Shown here one piece after another: positions 31,231-44,082 of a stretch of 64,000 nt of DNA (position 1 is the first letter of the stretch; each line of letters begins with the position of its first letter). The position numbers were made by a program, and so were the translations under genes. Location: positions 744,001-808,000 of the forward strand of contig JALJCQ010000026.1 of assembly GCA_023091665.1 (NCBI GenBank). The letters are read 5' to 3'. The DNA is from Pythium myriotylum (taxonomy: Eukaryota; Oomycota; Peronosporomycetes; Pythiales; Pythiaceae). The notes beneath the pieces were generated by a model. It saw only the letters and a list, made by a program, of their open reading frames with translations, was not told the DNA's origin and did no database searches.

Positions 31231-34200
31231 TTCTCGACTTCGTGACCTTTAATAGGTTATGAGCCCAAGTACCATGACGGACAAGACAAAGACTCTCGTT
31301 GACAAGTTCCGTGGCGACAACTACGCTTCGTGGGCACGCTACATGCGAGGCGTGTTCCTAACCAAGTCGGTGTGGAATGTCGTGAACATCAACGAGACGC
31401 CGACGTTCTCGGACCCGCGGATCAAGGACGAGTACATCAGGACCAACAACATCGCGTTCGGCCTGATGCTCCTCCATATCGACGCGGAGTACCACCACAT
31501 CGTCGACGACTGTGAAGAAGCTCATGTGGCATGGAAGCGACTCCGTTCGTTGTACGAAGGGTCGCAGAAGGCGGGTCGAATCTACTTGAAGCGTCAGCTC
31601 TTTAGTATGGAGATGAAGGAAGGCGCGAATGTGTTGCATCACTGCAACGAGATCCTCAACATCCACGCCAAGCTTGTGGCCATCGGCGCGAAGATGGAGG
31701 ACGAAGATGTGGCAATTTGTCTGCTGCGCAGTTTGCCTAAGAGCTATGAGAACGTGGTTCTGCACATCGAGATGAGCAATGCCGACTTGAGAACTAAAGA
31801 AGTGATCAAGGCTCTCACGAACGAGCACGTGAAGCGTGCCGGCGAGATGAAGACTGCAGCCACCAAGCTCGACGACCAAGCCAAGGCGTTTGTGTCGGAG
31901 CAAGATACCCGTGTATGCTCGCACTGCGGCAAGACTGGTCACTTAGTTGACCGTTGTTGGGCCAAGAACAAGCAAGAAGGTCGCAAATTCGGCGGTGGTC
32001 GCTTTGGCGGAAAACGCGCGAACCACGTACAACGCGACTATGAAGAAGACGATGACGCCATCGCCTTCGCTGTGTCAATGGAGGCCAGTATAGCGCCGGA
32101 CACTTCCATGATTGGGAAGTGGGCGATTGACAGTGGTGCCACGCACCATGTCTGTAACGACCGCTCGATGTTTGCCAGTTTGGCTGAGGGCGACCACGGT
32201 GAACTTGTGGTCGCGGAAGGAACGAAGACCAAGATCCTCGGCGTTGGCACAGTGCACGAGCGCGCTATCATTCACGGCGGACAAGTTCGTGACCTCGAAC
32301 TCCGCGACGTATTATACGTACCAGGAATCAAGAAGAATCTGCTTTCAATCCCGCAGATCAACAAGTCAGGCAAGTTTCGCGTTGTCTTCGAAGGGCCTGC
32401 AATGAGCGTACTCGACAGAAGGTCGCGGAAGGTCGTCGCGACTGCTCAACTTGCGTTCGGGTTGTTTTGGCTCCGCTCATTCCCGCGCGCCACTTCGCCT
32501 TCAGCTTTGACAATCTCGGCGGACCGCGCAATCTCGATCCTGCACGAGCGCATGGGTCATGCATCGACTCCGTTGTTGCGCTTGTTGCTCGACAAGTCAA
32601 TGGTGAAGGACGCGGATCTGCCTACGAGCACCAAAGCTACACCGATGTGCCAAGGGTGCCAGCAAGGCAAAATGGTCCAGAAGCCATTCAAGTCCAACAC
32701 CGAGAAGCGCAAGTTTCAACCGTTCGAACTCATCCATCTCGACCTTTGTGGCCCGATGGAGGTCGACAGCATCGGCGGCAGCAAGTATTTGCTCCTGATC
32801 GTGGACGAATCCAGTGGTTTGATGCACGGTTCATGCATTGCGTCCAAGTCAGACTGCAGTGCACTGATCATCAAATTCATCAAGCAAGTCAGCAACCAGT
32901 TTGATCGCCGTGTCAAGTTTGTACGTCACGACGGAGCCAAGGAATTTGCTACGAGTGCAATCAAGGCGTTCTATGCTGACCAAGGCATCGAGCAGCAAGT
33001 CACTGTGCCATACGCGCACCAAACCAACAGTACGGCCGAGCGCAACATCCGAAGTATCGTCACGATGGGTCGCAGCATGCTCCATCATGCTGGTTTGGAC
33101 AAAATCTTCTGGGCAGAAGCAGCAATGACCGCGATCTACATCAAGAATCGCTTGCCATCACCGAAGTCCAACGACAAGACACCGTATGAACTGGTCTACG
33201 GTAAGAAACCTAGCATCAAGCACATGCGCGTCTTCGGCTGTCTCGCGTTCGTACTCACACCAAGTGAGATGCGCAAGAAATGGGATGCCAAGTCTCGCCC
33301 TGGCCTATTCGTCGGTTATCAAGAGTCATCAAAAGCGTATCGGATCTTCGACATTGAAGCTAACACTCAGTCGCGACGTCAATTTCGACGAGACCAAGCC
33401 CGGCGGCTGGTACCTCGAAAACACTACATCAGGCATGGACGACTTGCTGGAACGACTCGATGACATCGACAACGAAGGTGGTCTCAACTTGGCCAATTTC
33501 AAGTACAGTGGCAAACGCCGCTCAGGTGCCCCACAACCAGTTGACCCAATGCAATCCGACGCAGACGATGAAGCAAGCGGTTCGGAAAGTGTTCGAAGAT
33601 CAACCCGACGACGAATGTCCCCAGTCGAGTGGTGGCGTGCAAGTGCGAACCTGACAGAGACCAGCGATTTCACTGAACCAAGCACGTATGAAGAGGCCGT
33701 CAGTGGCCCAGATCAAGAACACTGGAAGCGTGCGATTACCGCCGAGTTACGATCTATGCAAGAACGAGAAGTGTTCTCACCAGCCAAGCTTCCAAACGGC
33801 GAACGAGCGATCGACGCCAAGTGGGTGTTCAAGATCAAAAGACGTGCCGATGGTTCGATCGACAAGTACAAGGCTCGACTTGTGGCTCGAGGATTCAAGC
33901 AGAAGTACGGTATCGACTACACCGAGACGTTTGCACCAGTATTCAAGTACACGACTCTTCGCATGATGATTGCACTAGCAAAGTCATTCGGTTGGCCTGT
34001 TGAGCAACTCGACGTCGTAACTGCTTTCCTTTATGGCGTGATGAAGGAACAAGTATTCATCCGGACTCCCGAAGGCATGGAACTCGAGCGAGGCTACGAC
34101 TGTCTCAAGCTACTCAAGTCCATCTACGGACTAAAACAGGCGTCTCGGGTCTGGAACGAAACCTTCGACGAGTACGTACGATCGATCGGCTTCAACGCAT

Positions 34201-34313
34201 CCAAGTCCGATCCGTGTCTGTACATCAAGTGTATCGATGGCCAGTGTGTGCTCCTACTCGTCTACGTTGACGATGTGATCATTACTGGAAGTTCGCCTGA
34301 CCTGATCACGGAC
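31231..34313 (+). pseudogene. Family A fragment A6, duplicate of A4
   Basis: Same ends (A LTR tail to CGGAC in RT), the same 8-bp deletion (about 33364-33368) and the same Lys-to-Arg change as the 25574-28656 fragment. Gag to integrase is open from 31259 to 33463. The RT part is in another frame to 34373. Confidence 0.93.
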
Positions 34314-34610
34314 TGTTGGAAGGTCGCTTGGTTGGTGGGATGCAAAATGCAAAGTGAATTGATCGGGACTTAGTTCGCTGCTGCTACCTCTAAGCCGTCT
34401 GTGTGTGTCCTACGCTACCGTAATCAAATGTATGTCCTACCTATCGTAAACATATGCAAACATAAACTGACTTCGTGGATACTTCAACGAAGTCGATGGG
34501 TGGCACTGGGTTCAAACCAGAACCAGACGGAGAATCTTCCACATGTCGAATCTTCCACATGTCGAATCTTCCACGGAGAATCTTCTGCAGGAGAATCTTC
34601 TACAGCCGAG
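34314..34610 (-). repeat. Left part of a host B LTR split by a nested LTR
   Basis: 297 bp ending in CCGAG (34606-34610). With 34957-35018 it makes one 359-bp long-form LTR holding two 16-bp units. Confidence 0.93.
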
Positions 34611-34951
34611 TGTTGGAAGGTCGCTTGGTTGGTGGGATGCAAAATGCAAAGTAAATTGATCGGGACTTAGTTCGCTACTGCTACCTCTAAGCCGTCTGTG
34701 TGTCCTACGCTACCATAATCAAATGTATGTCCTACCTATCGTAAACATATGCAAACATAAACTGACTTCGTGGATACTTCAACGAAGTCGATGGGTGGCA
34801 CTGGATTCAAACCAGAACCAGACGGAGAATCTTCCACATGTCGAATCTTCCACGGAGAATCTTCTGCAGGAGAATCTTCTACAGCCGAGCTTCAACTGCC
34901 GAGCTTCAACTGGAATGATGACGCTGGGTTCGAGGCGCATCATCTTCAACA
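34611..34951 (-). mobile_element. Solo family B LTR nested in a B LTR, with a matching 5-bp duplication
   Basis: A 341-bp LTR with one 16-bp unit, complete from TGTTGG to CAACA. CCGAG occurs on both sides (34606-34610 and 34952-34956). This is a regular integration, later reduced to a solo LTR. Confidence 0.9.
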
Positions 34952-35018
34952 CCGAGCTTCAACTGCCGAGCTTCAACTGGAATGATGACGCTGGGTTCGA
35001 GGTGCATCATCTTCAACA
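34952..35018 (-). repeat. Right part of the split host LTR
   Basis: 67 bp: the CCGAG duplicate plus the remaining 62 bp of the host LTR, ending CAACA before the B3 polypurine tract. Confidence 0.9.
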
Positions 35019-38000
35019 CTCCCCCTCGACTCGACTGCGTCTTGGACACCAAGCTTGGTGCGGAGCACGTCGAACTGGACAGTGGGGATCGGCTTGGTCA
35101 TGATGTCGGCAAGCATGTCTTGGGTCGGGCAATACTGCAGACACACTTGGCCGTCGTCGACCTTCTCACGAACGAAGTGGTAGCGAATGTCGATGTGCAT
35201 GGTGCGCTTGTGGAACTCGGGGTTCTTGGCCAACGCGATCGCACCTTGGTTGTCTTCGTACACCGTGAGCGCTTGGTCACTTGCAACTTCGCCGAGTTCG
35301 CACAGGAACGCCTTGAGCCACACGGCTTCTTGGATCGCTTCCGATAGAGCCATGTACTCTGCTTCGGTCGAGGAGAGGGCGACAGTTCGCTGCTTCTTGC
35401 TGCGCCAGCTGATGCATCCGCCGTTGAGCATGAACACGTAGCCGCTGGTGCTTCGACGTGACTCGATGTCGCCAGCCCAGTCGGCGTCGGAGTAGCCGAC
35501 CAGTCTTCCGTCGTTCGATGCCGAGAACTGCAGGCCGTACGTCGGAGTCGCTTGCAGATACCGGAGCACACGCTTGAGAGCTTGCCAGTGTGTTGGACAC
35601 GGGTCCGCGGCGAACTGGCTGAGTGTGCCGACTGCCGCTGCGAGGTCTGGTCGAGTGCCGACCACGAGGTACATGAGTGCGCCGACTGCACTTCGGTACG
35701 GCACGTTCTTCATGGTGTCTTCGTGCTTGCAACCACCTTCGCACATGGCCTTGGTCAGCTTGAGTCCGGGGTCTTGAGGAGTCCTCACTGGTTTGCAGTC
35801 TTGCATGCCGAACTTGGTCAGGATCGACTGCAGGAACTTGGTCTGCCGCATGGTCACGTCGCCGGACTTGGGGTCTTGATCAACTTCCATGCCGAGGCAG
35901 TACTTGAGTTCGCCGAGGTCCGACATCTCGAAGCGTTCGCTGAGTGCACGCTTGGTCGCCGTGAGCAACTCGAGGCTGTTGCAGGCGAGGATGAGGTCGT
36001 CGACGTAGATCACCACGAAGATCATCGCTGAGCCGCTCCGCTTGACGTACACGCAGTGGTCCATCTCGCACTTGGTGAAGCCGACCTTGCGCATGAAGGC
36101 GTCGATGGTCTGGTTCCACATGCGTGGCGACTGCTTGAGACCGTAGAGCGAGCGCTTGAGCTTGCACACGTAGTCGGGGTGGCGGTGGTCGACGAAGCCT
36201 TCGGGCTGCTTCATGTAGATTTCTTCGTCGAGGTTGCCGTTCAGGAACGCCGTCTTGACATCCATCTGATGGATCATGAGCTTGTGTCGAGCGGCGATGC
36301 TGAGGATGGTCCGGATCGACGTGAACTTGGCGACGGGTGCGAATGTCTCTTCGAAGTCGATGCCGTACTTTTGCAGGAACCCCTTGGCAACGAGTCGAGC
36401 CTTGTACCGCTCGACGAGTCCTTCGGCGGTTTCCTTGACCTTGAACACCCACTTGCTGGTGATGGCCTTGCGTCCGGCTGGCAAAGGGACTAGGTCCCAG
36501 GTCTCGTTCTTCTTGAGCGACTCGAGCTCGGAGTCGCAGGCTTCCTTCCAGTTGCTGGCGTCGTCGGATTCCATCGCCGACTTGAACGATGTCGGCAACT
36601 CTCCCCCTGAATTCACGACGAGAGCAAACTCTTCGAGATCGTGATCTTGGTCTTCTCCCCCTTGTTCTTGCACGTCTTCGCCTTCTTCGTCTTCATCTTC
36701 TACGCCTTCCTCTTCGATCGACGTGAGCAGTGCAGACAGATCTTCGAGCGATGTCCTTGGACCTTGCGTGGGTGGTGGAGTCGCACCACTTGTGCGACCA
36801 ACCCGTCCGTAGCGCTTCTCAACTGGCGGTTCAGCCAGGTTCTCGAGCGAGTGCGTGCGAGAGTGGCGCTTGGACCCTGGTGCGTAGTCGACATTCGGCT
36901 GCTGGGCCGATGCTGGTGCTGCTGGACGCTGCGACCGCTGGCCCTGTTGCCACTCCGGTCGCTCGTAGCTGCGCTGACTTGGTGCTGGTGAGGCTGGCTG
37001 CTCACCCATGTCTTCATCATCTTGGTTGTCGGTTGCTTCATCTTGATCCTCATCATCTTCATCGTCGCGGAACTCGACGGACTTGCTCCAGGGTTCTTCG
37101 CGCTTGCCATCGTCGAACGTGTCTTCCATGAACTGCGCGTCTCGACTGATGACGATCCGACCGGTTGCGATTTCTTCAAACCGATACGCCTTCTCGTGGT
37201 CCGAGTAGCCGAGGAACCGACACAAGATGGCTCGGGCGTCGAACTTCGACCGCTTCTCCTTGGGCACGTGGACGTACGCATGGCAGCCGAACACCTTGAA
37301 GTTGGCGAGCAAGGGCTTCTTCCCGTACCATTCTTCGTACGGCGACTTGTACAAGTCTTGAGCGCGGGTCGGAAGTCGGTTGCGAACTTCGACTGCAGTC
37401 ATGACGGCTTCGCCCCAGTACTCGTCGGACAAGTTGGCATGGTGGAGCTTGCAACGACCACACTCACCGATGGTTCGGTTCATGCGCTCCGCCACACCGT
37501 TCAACTGAGGCGTGTATGGCGGCGTGACGTCGTGCTCGATGCCACGCTTGCGGCAGAACTTGGCAAGTTTGGCCGACTGGTACTCGCCGCCGCCGTCGGT
37601 TCGAAGCACCTTGACTCGACGACCGGTTTGGTTCTCGGCCCAGTTGACGAACCCGACGAACTTGTCGTAGACTTCGTCCTTGGACCGCATCAGGTACAAC
37701 TTGCACAGTCGAGACTTGTCGTCGGTGAAGGTGGCAAAGTACTTCATGCCGCCGAAAGTCGGAGTCTTCATGGGGCCGGCCACATCGCTGTACACGACGT
37801 CAAGCAGATTCGCAGACCGCTTGGTCGTGCCCGACTGGAACTTGACGCGAGTCAGCTTGCCGAGTGCACAGCCTTCACAGACCTCCCACTCCTGCACAGA
37901 CCCGATATCGAGTCCGTCGGCGAGGTCCTTCTTGACGATGGCTTCGAGACCGCTGAAGCCGATGTGACCGAGTCGGAGGTGCCACAGGTACGACTTGGAC

Positions 38001-39322
38001 ATGGCGCGACCTCGTCTTGTACTGGCGGCGTGGGCTGCTTCAGTCGACACTGGAGACATGTTGAGCTTGAACAGACCCTTGCCGATACGAGTGCCGATGG
38101 TCCGCTTGGCGCCCTTGAGAACGACGAAGCAACCGTCCTTGTCGAACGTCACGGGAGCAACGTCCTCCGTGAATCTTCCGACCGAGAACAGGTTGCGGCT
38201 GAGCTTGGGGATATGCCACACGTTGGTGAGCAAACCCTTCTTGACACCGCTTGGAGTCTTCATCGACATGAGAATGTCTCCCACGCCAACTGCTTGGACC
38301 GTGCCATCATCGGCCAGATGCACGTCGACTGGGTCGATCTTCCTGTAGTTCATCATGAACTGCTTGGTTCGCGACATGTGCTGAGTCGCACCCGAGTCGA
38401 CCAACCACGCCGTGGATTGACTCGACTTGCCTTGGGTCTTCCCGACCGAGAACAGGTACTCGCCGGGGTCTTCATCTCGCGCAAGGTTCGCTCGCTGGAA
38501 CCGTTGCCGAGGGTTGCCGTTTCCGTTGCCGTTGCCGTTGCCGTTGTCCTTGACACGCGAGTGGCACTCCGCGGCCCAATGACCGATCTTGCCGCAGTAG
38601 TTGCACGTGCCAGTCTTCTTGACTGCACGGCCCTTGGGCTTCGCGTCACTTGTCATGAACGCTTGGCCAAGCGTGGCTCCGTCGCCACCTTGCTCCTTGC
38701 GCTTCATGTCTTCATGGAGCAGCCGAGACGTCACGAGTTCCCACGTGAGCGCGTCGACACGCGACTCCAACGCCGTGATGAGGAACTGGTACGACTCGCT
38801 GAGACTGCCGAGAAGCGTGATCACCAAGTCGTCTTCGCTGACCGGAGCGCCGACTGCGTCGAGTTGCTCCGCCAGGGTCTTGAGCTTGTTGATGTGCGTG
38901 AGCACATCGTCACCTTCTTCCATCATGGTCGTGAAGAAACGACGACGAAGAAAGAGCTTGTTGGCAAGGCTCTTCTTCTCGAAGTGTTCTTCCAGTCTTG
39001 ACCATGCATCTTGCGCACCACTCGCCGACCGAACCAGCGGGAGCTGCGAGTCTTCCATCGCGAGACAGATCATCGCGAGCGCCTTGCGAGACTTCTTCTT
39101 GAAGAGGGCTCGGTCCGCGTCGGTCTGGCACTGCTCGAGTTTGACCTCTCCACAGACAACTTCCCAGACGTCGCGTTCTTCGAGCACCATCTGCATCTTG
39201 AACTTCCATGTGTGGAAGTTGGTTCCGTCGAACTTGTTGATGCGGGCTGGGGTGGTCGAATCCATGGCGAAGGCTGGGGAGGCGAAGTCGGTGGAGGCAG
39301 AGTCGGCTGGGCTTGGGCTCAT
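34973..39322 (-). CDS. Family B Gag-Pol, copy B3 (open, 1449 aa)
   Basis: The only complete open B polyprotein here. It starts at the ATG within the primer site (39322) and ends in TGA inside the 3' LTR. Order: UBN2-type gag, CCHC knuckle, short Asn-Gly repeat, protease Asp-Ser-Gly-Ala (about residue 308), GAG-pre-integrase, integrase D-D-E, a long acidic and Gln/Pro-rich spacer, RT with Tyr-Val-Asp-Asp (about 1106), RNase H with Asp-Ala-Asp-Trp and Ser-Thr-Glu-Ala-Glu-Tyr. Private change: Arg for Lys in Asn-Tyr-Lys-Lys-Ile-Asp. It shares the Asp-His-Asp-Leu-Glu insertion before RT with B4. Catalytically complete, so it could be active or a trans donor. Expression is uncertain because its 5' LTR has a changed initiator. 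Confidence 0.94.
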   Translation of the reverse strand: MSPSPADSASTDFASPAFAMDSTTPARINKFDGTNFHTWKFKMQMVLEERDVWEVVCGEVKLEQCQTDADRALFKKKSRKALAMICLAMEDSQLPLVRSASGAQDAWSRLEEHFEKKSLANKLFLRRRFFTTMMEEGDDVLTHINKLKTLAEQLDAVGAPVSEDDLVITLLGSLSESYQFLITALESRVDALTWELVTSRLLHEDMKRKEQGGDGATLGQAFMTSDAKPKGRAVKKTGTCNYCGKIGHWAAECHSRVKDNGNGNGNGNGNPRQRFQRANLARDEDPGEYLFSVGKTQGKSSQSTAWLVDSGATQHMSRTKQFMMNYRKIDPVDVHLADDGTVQAVGVGDILMSMKTPSGVKKGLLTNVWHIPKLSRNLFSVGRFTEDVAPVTFDKDGCFVVLKGAKRTIGTRIGKGLFKLNMSPVSTEAAHAASTRRGRAMSKSYLWHLRLGHIGFSGLEAIVKKDLADGLDIGSVQEWEVCEGCALGKLTRVKFQSGTTKRSANLLDVVYSDVAGPMKTPTFGGMKYFATFTDDKSRLCKLYLMRSKDEVYDKFVGFVNWAENQTGRRVKVLRTDGGGEYQSAKLAKFCRKRGIEHDVTPPYTPQLNGVAERMNRTIGECGRCKLHHANLSDEYWGEAVMTAVEVRNRLPTRAQDLYKSPYEEWYGKKPLLANFKVFGCHAYVHVPKEKRSKFDARAILCRFLGYSDHEKAYRFEEIATGRIVISRDAQFMEDTFDDGKREEPWSKSVEFRDDEDDEDQDEATDNQDDEDMGEQPASPAPSQRSYERPEWQQGQRSQRPAAPASAQQPNVDYAPGSKRHSRTHSLENLAEPPVEKRYGRVGRTSGATPPPTQGPRTSLEDLSALLTSIEEEGVEDEDEEGEDVQEQGGEDQDHDLEEFALVVNSGGELPTSFKSAMESDDASNWKEACDSELESLKKNETWDLVPLPAGRKAITSKWVFKVKETAEGLVERYKARLVAKGFLQKYGIDFEETFAPVAKFTSIRTILSIAARHKLMIHQMDVKTAFLNGNLDEEIYMKQPEGFVDHRHPDYVCKLKRSLYGLKQSPRMWNQTIDAFMRKVGFTKCEMDHCVYVKRSGSAMIFVVIYVDDLILACNSLELLTATKRALSERFEMSDLGELKYCLGMEVDQDPKSGDVTMRQTKFLQSILTKFGMQDCKPVRTPQDPGLKLTKAMCEGGCKHEDTMKNVPYRSAVGALMYLVVGTRPDLAAAVGTLSQFAADPCPTHWQALKRVLRYLQATPTYGLQFSASNDGRLVGYSDADWAGDIESRRSTSGYVFMLNGGCISWRSKKQRTVALSSTEAEYMALSEAIQEAVWLKAFLCELGEVASDQALTVYEDNQGAIALAKNPEFHKRTMHIDIRYHFVREKVDDGQVCLQYCPTQDMLADIMTKPIPTVQFDVLRTKLGVQDAVESRGSVEDDAPRTQRHHSS

Positions 39323-39326
39323 AACC
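35019..39326 (-). mobile_element. Internal region of family B element B3
   Basis: Bounded by the split LTR on the left and by a 341-bp LTR on the right, with primer site GGTTATGAGCCCAAGC (complement, ending at 39326) and polypurine tract GAGGGGGAG at 35019-35027 (complement). Its left end is preceded like B4 and its right end is followed by the nested LTR type, so it looks recombinant. Confidence 0.9.
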
Positions 39327-39734
39327 TGTTGGAAGGTCGCTTGGTTGGTGGGATGCAAAATGCAAAGTAAATTGATCGGGACTTAGTTCGCTACTGCTAC
39401 CTCTAAGCCGTCTGTGTGTCCTACGCTACCATAATCAAATGTATGTCCTACCTATCGTAAACATATGCAAACATAAACTGACTTCGTGGATACTTCAACG
39501 AAGTCGATGGGTGGCACTGGATTCAAACCAGAACCAGACGGAGAATCTTCCACATGTCGAATCTTCCACGGAGAATCTTCTGCAGGAGAATCTTCTACAG
39601 CCGAGCTTCAACTGCCGAGCTTCAACTGGAATGATGACGCTGGGTTCGAGGCGCATCATCTTCAACACCGAGCTTCAACTGCCGAGCTTCAACTGGAATG
39701 ATGACGCTGGGTTCGAGGCGCATCATCTTCAACA
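39327..39734 (-). repeat. Composite B LTR: nested 341-bp LTR plus 67-bp host tail
   Basis: 39327-39667 is the 341-bp LTR type and 39668-39734 begins with CCGAG and repeats the host tail, exactly as at 34611-35018. It serves as 5' LTR of B3 and 3' LTR of B4, so the two elements share one LTR. Confidence 0.92.
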
Positions 39735-42700
39735 CTCCCCCTCGACTCGACTGCGTCTTGGACACCAAGCTTGGTGCGGAGCACGTCGAACTGGACAGTG
39801 GGGATCGGCTTGGTCATGATGTCGGCAAGCATGTCTTGGGTCGGGCAATACTGCAGACACACTTGGCCGTCGTCGACCTTCTCACGAACGAAGTGGTAGC
39901 GAATGTCGATGTGCATGGTGCGCTTGTGGAACTCGGGGTTCTTGGCCAACGCGATCGCACCTTGGTTGTCTTCGTACACCGTGAGCGCTTGGTCACTTGC
40001 AACTTCGCCGAGTTCGCACAGGAACGCCTTGAGCCACACGGCTTCTTGGATCGCTTCCGATAGAGCCATGTACTCTGCTTCGGTCGAGGAGAGGGCGACA
40101 GTTCGCTGCTTCTTGCTGCGCCAGCTGATGCATCCGCCGTTGAGCATGAACACGTAGCCGCTGGTGCTTCGACGTGACTCGATGTCGCCAGCCCAGTCGG
40201 CGTCGGAGTAGCCGACCAGTCTTCCGTCGTTCGATGCCGAGAACTGCAGGCCGTACGTCGGAGTCGCTTGCAGATACCGGAGCACACGCTTGAGAGCTTG
40301 CCAGTGTGTTGGACACGGGTCCGCGGCGAACTGGCTGAGTGTGCCGACTGCCGCTGCGAGGTCTGGTCGAGTGCCGACCACGAGGTACATGAGTGCGCCG
40401 ACTGCACTTCGGTACGGCACGTTCTTCATGGTGTCTTCGTGCTTGCAACCACCTTCGCACATGGCCTTGGTCAGCTTGAGTCCGGGGTCTTGAGGAGTCC
40501 TCACTGGTTTGCAGTCTTGCATGCCGAACTTGGTCAGGATCGACTGCAGGAACTTGGTCTGCCGCATGGTCACGTCGCCGGACTTGGGGTCTTGATCAAC
40601 TTCCATGCCGAGGCAGTACTTGAGTTCGCCGAGGTCCGACATCTCGAAGCGTTCGCTGAGTGCACGCTTGGTCGCCGTGAGCAACTCGAGGCTGTTGCAG
40701 GCGAGGATGAGGTCGTCGACGTAGATCACCACGAAGATCATCGCTGAGCCGCTCCGCTTGACGTACACGCAGTGGTCCATCTCGCACTTGGTGAAGCCGA
40801 CCTTGCGCATGAAGGCGTCGATGGTCTGGTTCCACATGCGTGGCGACTGCTTGAGACCGTAGAGCGAGCGCTTGAGCTTGCACACGTAGTCGGGGTGGCG
40901 GTGGTCGACGAAGCCTTCGGGCTGCTTCATGTAGATTTCTTCGTCGAGGTTGCCGTTCAGGAACGCCGTCTTGACATCCATCTGATGGATCATGAGCTTG
41001 TGTCGAGCGGCGATGCTGAGGATGGTTCGGATCGACGTGAACTTGGCGACGGGTGCGAATGTCTCTTCGAAGTCGATGCCGTACTTCTGCAGGAACCCCT
41101 TGGCAACGAGTCGAGCCTTGTACCGCTCGACGAGTCCTTCGGCGGTTTCCTTGACCTTGAACACCCACTTGCTGGTGATGGCCTTGCGTCCGGCTGGCAA
41201 AGGGACTAGGTCCCAGGTCTCGTTCTTCTTGAGCGACTCGAGCTCGGAGTCGCAGGCTTCCTTCCAGTTGCTGGCGTCGTCGGATTCCATCGCCGACTTG
41301 AACGATGTCGGCAACTCTCCCCCTGAATTCACGACGAGAGCAAACTCTTCGAGATCGTGATCTTGGTCTTCTCCCCCTTGTTCTTGCACGTCTTCGCCTT
41401 CTTCGTCTTCATCTTCTACGCCTTCCTCTTCGATCGACGTGAGCAGTGCAGACAGATCTTCGAGCGATGTCCTTGGACCTTGCGTGGGTGGTGGAGTCGC
41501 ACCACTTGTGCGACCAACACGTCCGTAGCGCTTCTCAACTGGCGGTTCAGCCAGGTTCTCGAGCGAGTGCGTGCGAGAGTGGCGCTTGGACCCTGGTGCG
41601 TAGTCGACATTCGGCTGCTGGGCCGATGCTGGTGCTACTGGACGCTGCGACCGCTGGCCCTGTTGCCACTCCGGTCGCTCGTAGCTGCGCTGACTTGGTG
41701 CTGGTGAGGCTGGCTGCTCACCCATGTCTTCATCATCTTGGTTGTCGGTTGCTTCATCTTGATCCTCATCATCTCCATCGTCGCGGAACTCGACGGACTT
41801 GCTCCAGGGTTCTTCGCGCTTGCCATCGTCGAACGTGTCTTCCATGAACTGCGCGTCTCGACTGATGACGATCCGACCGGTTGCGATTTCTTCAAACCGA
41901 TACGCCTTCTCGTGGTCCGAGTAGCCGAGGAACCGACACAAGATGGCTCGGGCGTCGAACTTCGACCGCTTCTCCTTGGGCACGTGGACGTACGCATGGC
42001 AGCCGAACACCTTGAAGTTGGCGAGCAAGGGCTTCTTCCCGTACCATTCTTCGTACGGCGACTTGTACAAGTCTTGAGCGCGGGTCGGAAGTCGGTTGCG
42101 AACTTCGACTGCAGTCATGACGGCTTCGCCCCAGTACTCGTCGGACAAGTTGGCATGGTGGAGCTTGCAACGACCACACTCACCGATGGTTCGGTTCATG
42201 CGCTCCGCCACACCGTTCAACTGAGGCGTGTATGGCGGCGTGACGTCGTGCTCGATGCCACGCTTGCGGCAGAACTTGGCAAGTTTGGCCGACTGGTACT
42301 CGCCGCCGCCGTCGGTTCGAAGCACCTTGACTCGACGACCGGTTTGGTTCTCGGCCCAGTTGACGAACTCGACGAACTTGTCGTAGACTTCGTCCTTGGA
42401 CCGCATCAGGTACAACTTGCACAGTCGAGACTTGTCGTCGGTGAAGGTGGCGAAGTACTTCATGCCACCGAAAGTCGGAGTCTTCATGGGGCCGGCCACA
42501 TCGCTGTACACGACGTCAAGCAGATTCGCAGACCGCTTGGTCGTGCCCGACTGGAACTTGACGCGAGTCAGCTTGCCGAGTGCACAGCCTTCACAGACCT
42601 CCCACTCCTGCACAGACCCGATATCGAGTCCGTCGGCGAGGTCCTTCTTGACGATGGCTTCGAGACCGCTGAAGCCGATGTGACCGAGTCGGAGGTGCCA

Positions 42701-43245
42701 CAGGTACGACTTGGACATGGCGCGACCTCGTCTTGTACTGGCGGCGTGGGCTGCTTCAATCGACACTGGAGACATGTTGAGCTTGAACAGACCCTTGCCG
42801 ATACGAGTGCCGATGGTCCGCTTGGCGCCCTTGAGAACGACGAAGCAACCGTCCTTGTCGAACGTCACGGGAGCAACGTCCTCCGTGAATCTTCCGACCG
42901 AGAACAGGTTGCGGCTGAGCTTGGGGATATGCCACACGTTGGTGAGCAAACCCTTCTTGACACCGCTTGGAGTCTTCATCGACATGAGAATGTCTCCCAC
43001 GCCAACTGCTTGGACCGTGCCATCATCGGCCAGATGCACGTCGACTGGGTCAATCTTCTTGTAGTTCATCATGAACTGCTTGGTTCGCGACATGTGCTGA
43101 GTCGCACCCGAGTCGACCAACCACGCCGTGGATTGACTCGACTTGCCTTGGGTCTTCCCGACCGAGAACAGGTACTCGCCGGGGTCTTCATCTCGCGCAA
43201 GGTTCGCTCGCTGGAACCGTTGCCGAGGGTTGCCGTTGCCGAGGG
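39689..43245 (-). pseudogene. Family B pol, copy B4 (out of frame with gag)
   Basis: Open from the Asn-Gly repeat to TGA in the shared LTR, with protease, integrase, RT and RNase H catalytic residues present. It carries the same 16-bp duplication as B2 at the gag-pol boundary (about 43215-43260). Pro-Gln-Leu-Asn in integrase (Ser in B1 and B2) and Asp-His-Asp-Leu-Glu before RT link it to B3. Confidence 0.9.
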
Positions 43246-44082
43246 TTGCCGTTGCCGTTTCCGTTGCCGTTGCCGCCGGAGTTGCCGTTGCCGTTGCCGT
43301 TGTCCTTGACACGCGAGTGGCACTCCGCGGCCCAATGACCGATCTTGCCGCAGTAGTTGCACGTGCCAGTCTTCTTGACTGCACGGCCCTTGGGCTTCGC
43401 GTCACTTGTCATGAACGCTTGGCCAAGCGTGGCTCCGTCGCCACCTTGCTCCTTGCGCTTCATGTCTTCATGGAGCAGCCGAGACGTCACGAGTTCCCAC
43501 GTGAGCGCGTCGACACGCGACTCCAACGCCGTGATGAGGAACTGGTACGACTCGCTGAGACTGCCGAGAAGCGTGATCACCAAGTCGTCTTCGCTGACCG
43601 GAGCGCCGACTGCGTCGAGTTGCTCCGCCAGGGTCTTGAGCTTGTTGATGTGCGTGAGCACATCGTCACCTTCTTCCATCATGGTCGTGAAGAAACGACG
43701 ACGAAGAAAGAGCTTGTTGGCGAGGCTCTCCTTCTCGAAGTGTTCTTCCAGTCTTGACCATGCATCTTGCGCACCACTCGCCGACCGAACCAGCGGGAGC
43801 TGCGAGTCTTCCATCGCGAGACAGATCATCGCGAGCGCCTTGCGAGACTTCTTCTTGAAGAGGGCTCGGTCCGCGTCGGTCTGGCACTGCTCGAGTTTGA
43901 CCTCTCCACAGACAACTTCCCAGACGTCGCGTTCTTCGAGCACCATCTGCATCTTGAACTTCCATGTGTGGAAGTTGGTTCCGTCGAACTTGTTGATGCG
44001 AGCTGGGGTGGTCGAATCCATGGCGAAGGCTGGGGAGGCGAAGTCGGTGGAGGCAGAGTCGGCTGGGCTTGGGCTCATAACC
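39735..44082 (-). mobile_element. Internal region of family B element B4
   Basis: Complete internal region between the composite LTR and the short-form LTR at 44083. With the host LTR part at 34314 the outer flanks are CGGAC and TTCTC, the same pair as B2. Confidence 0.9.
43188..44078 (-). pseudogene. Family B gag, copy B4
   Basis: ATG in the primer site at 44078, gag core, CCHC knuckle and Asn-Gly repeat, then a shifted frame to TGA at 43188. It keeps the Trp-Ser that B2 lost and has Lys-Glu-Ser where B3 and B5 have Lys-Lys-Ser. Confidence 0.88.

Larger units (their letters stand above)
29327..34983 (+). repeat. Second copy of the 5657-bp higher-order repeat
   Basis: Contains A5, B LTR, A6, truncated B LTR and the start of a nested B LTR. 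The right end is approximate, because the nested LTR here has one 16-bp unit where the first copy has three. Confidence 0.9.
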
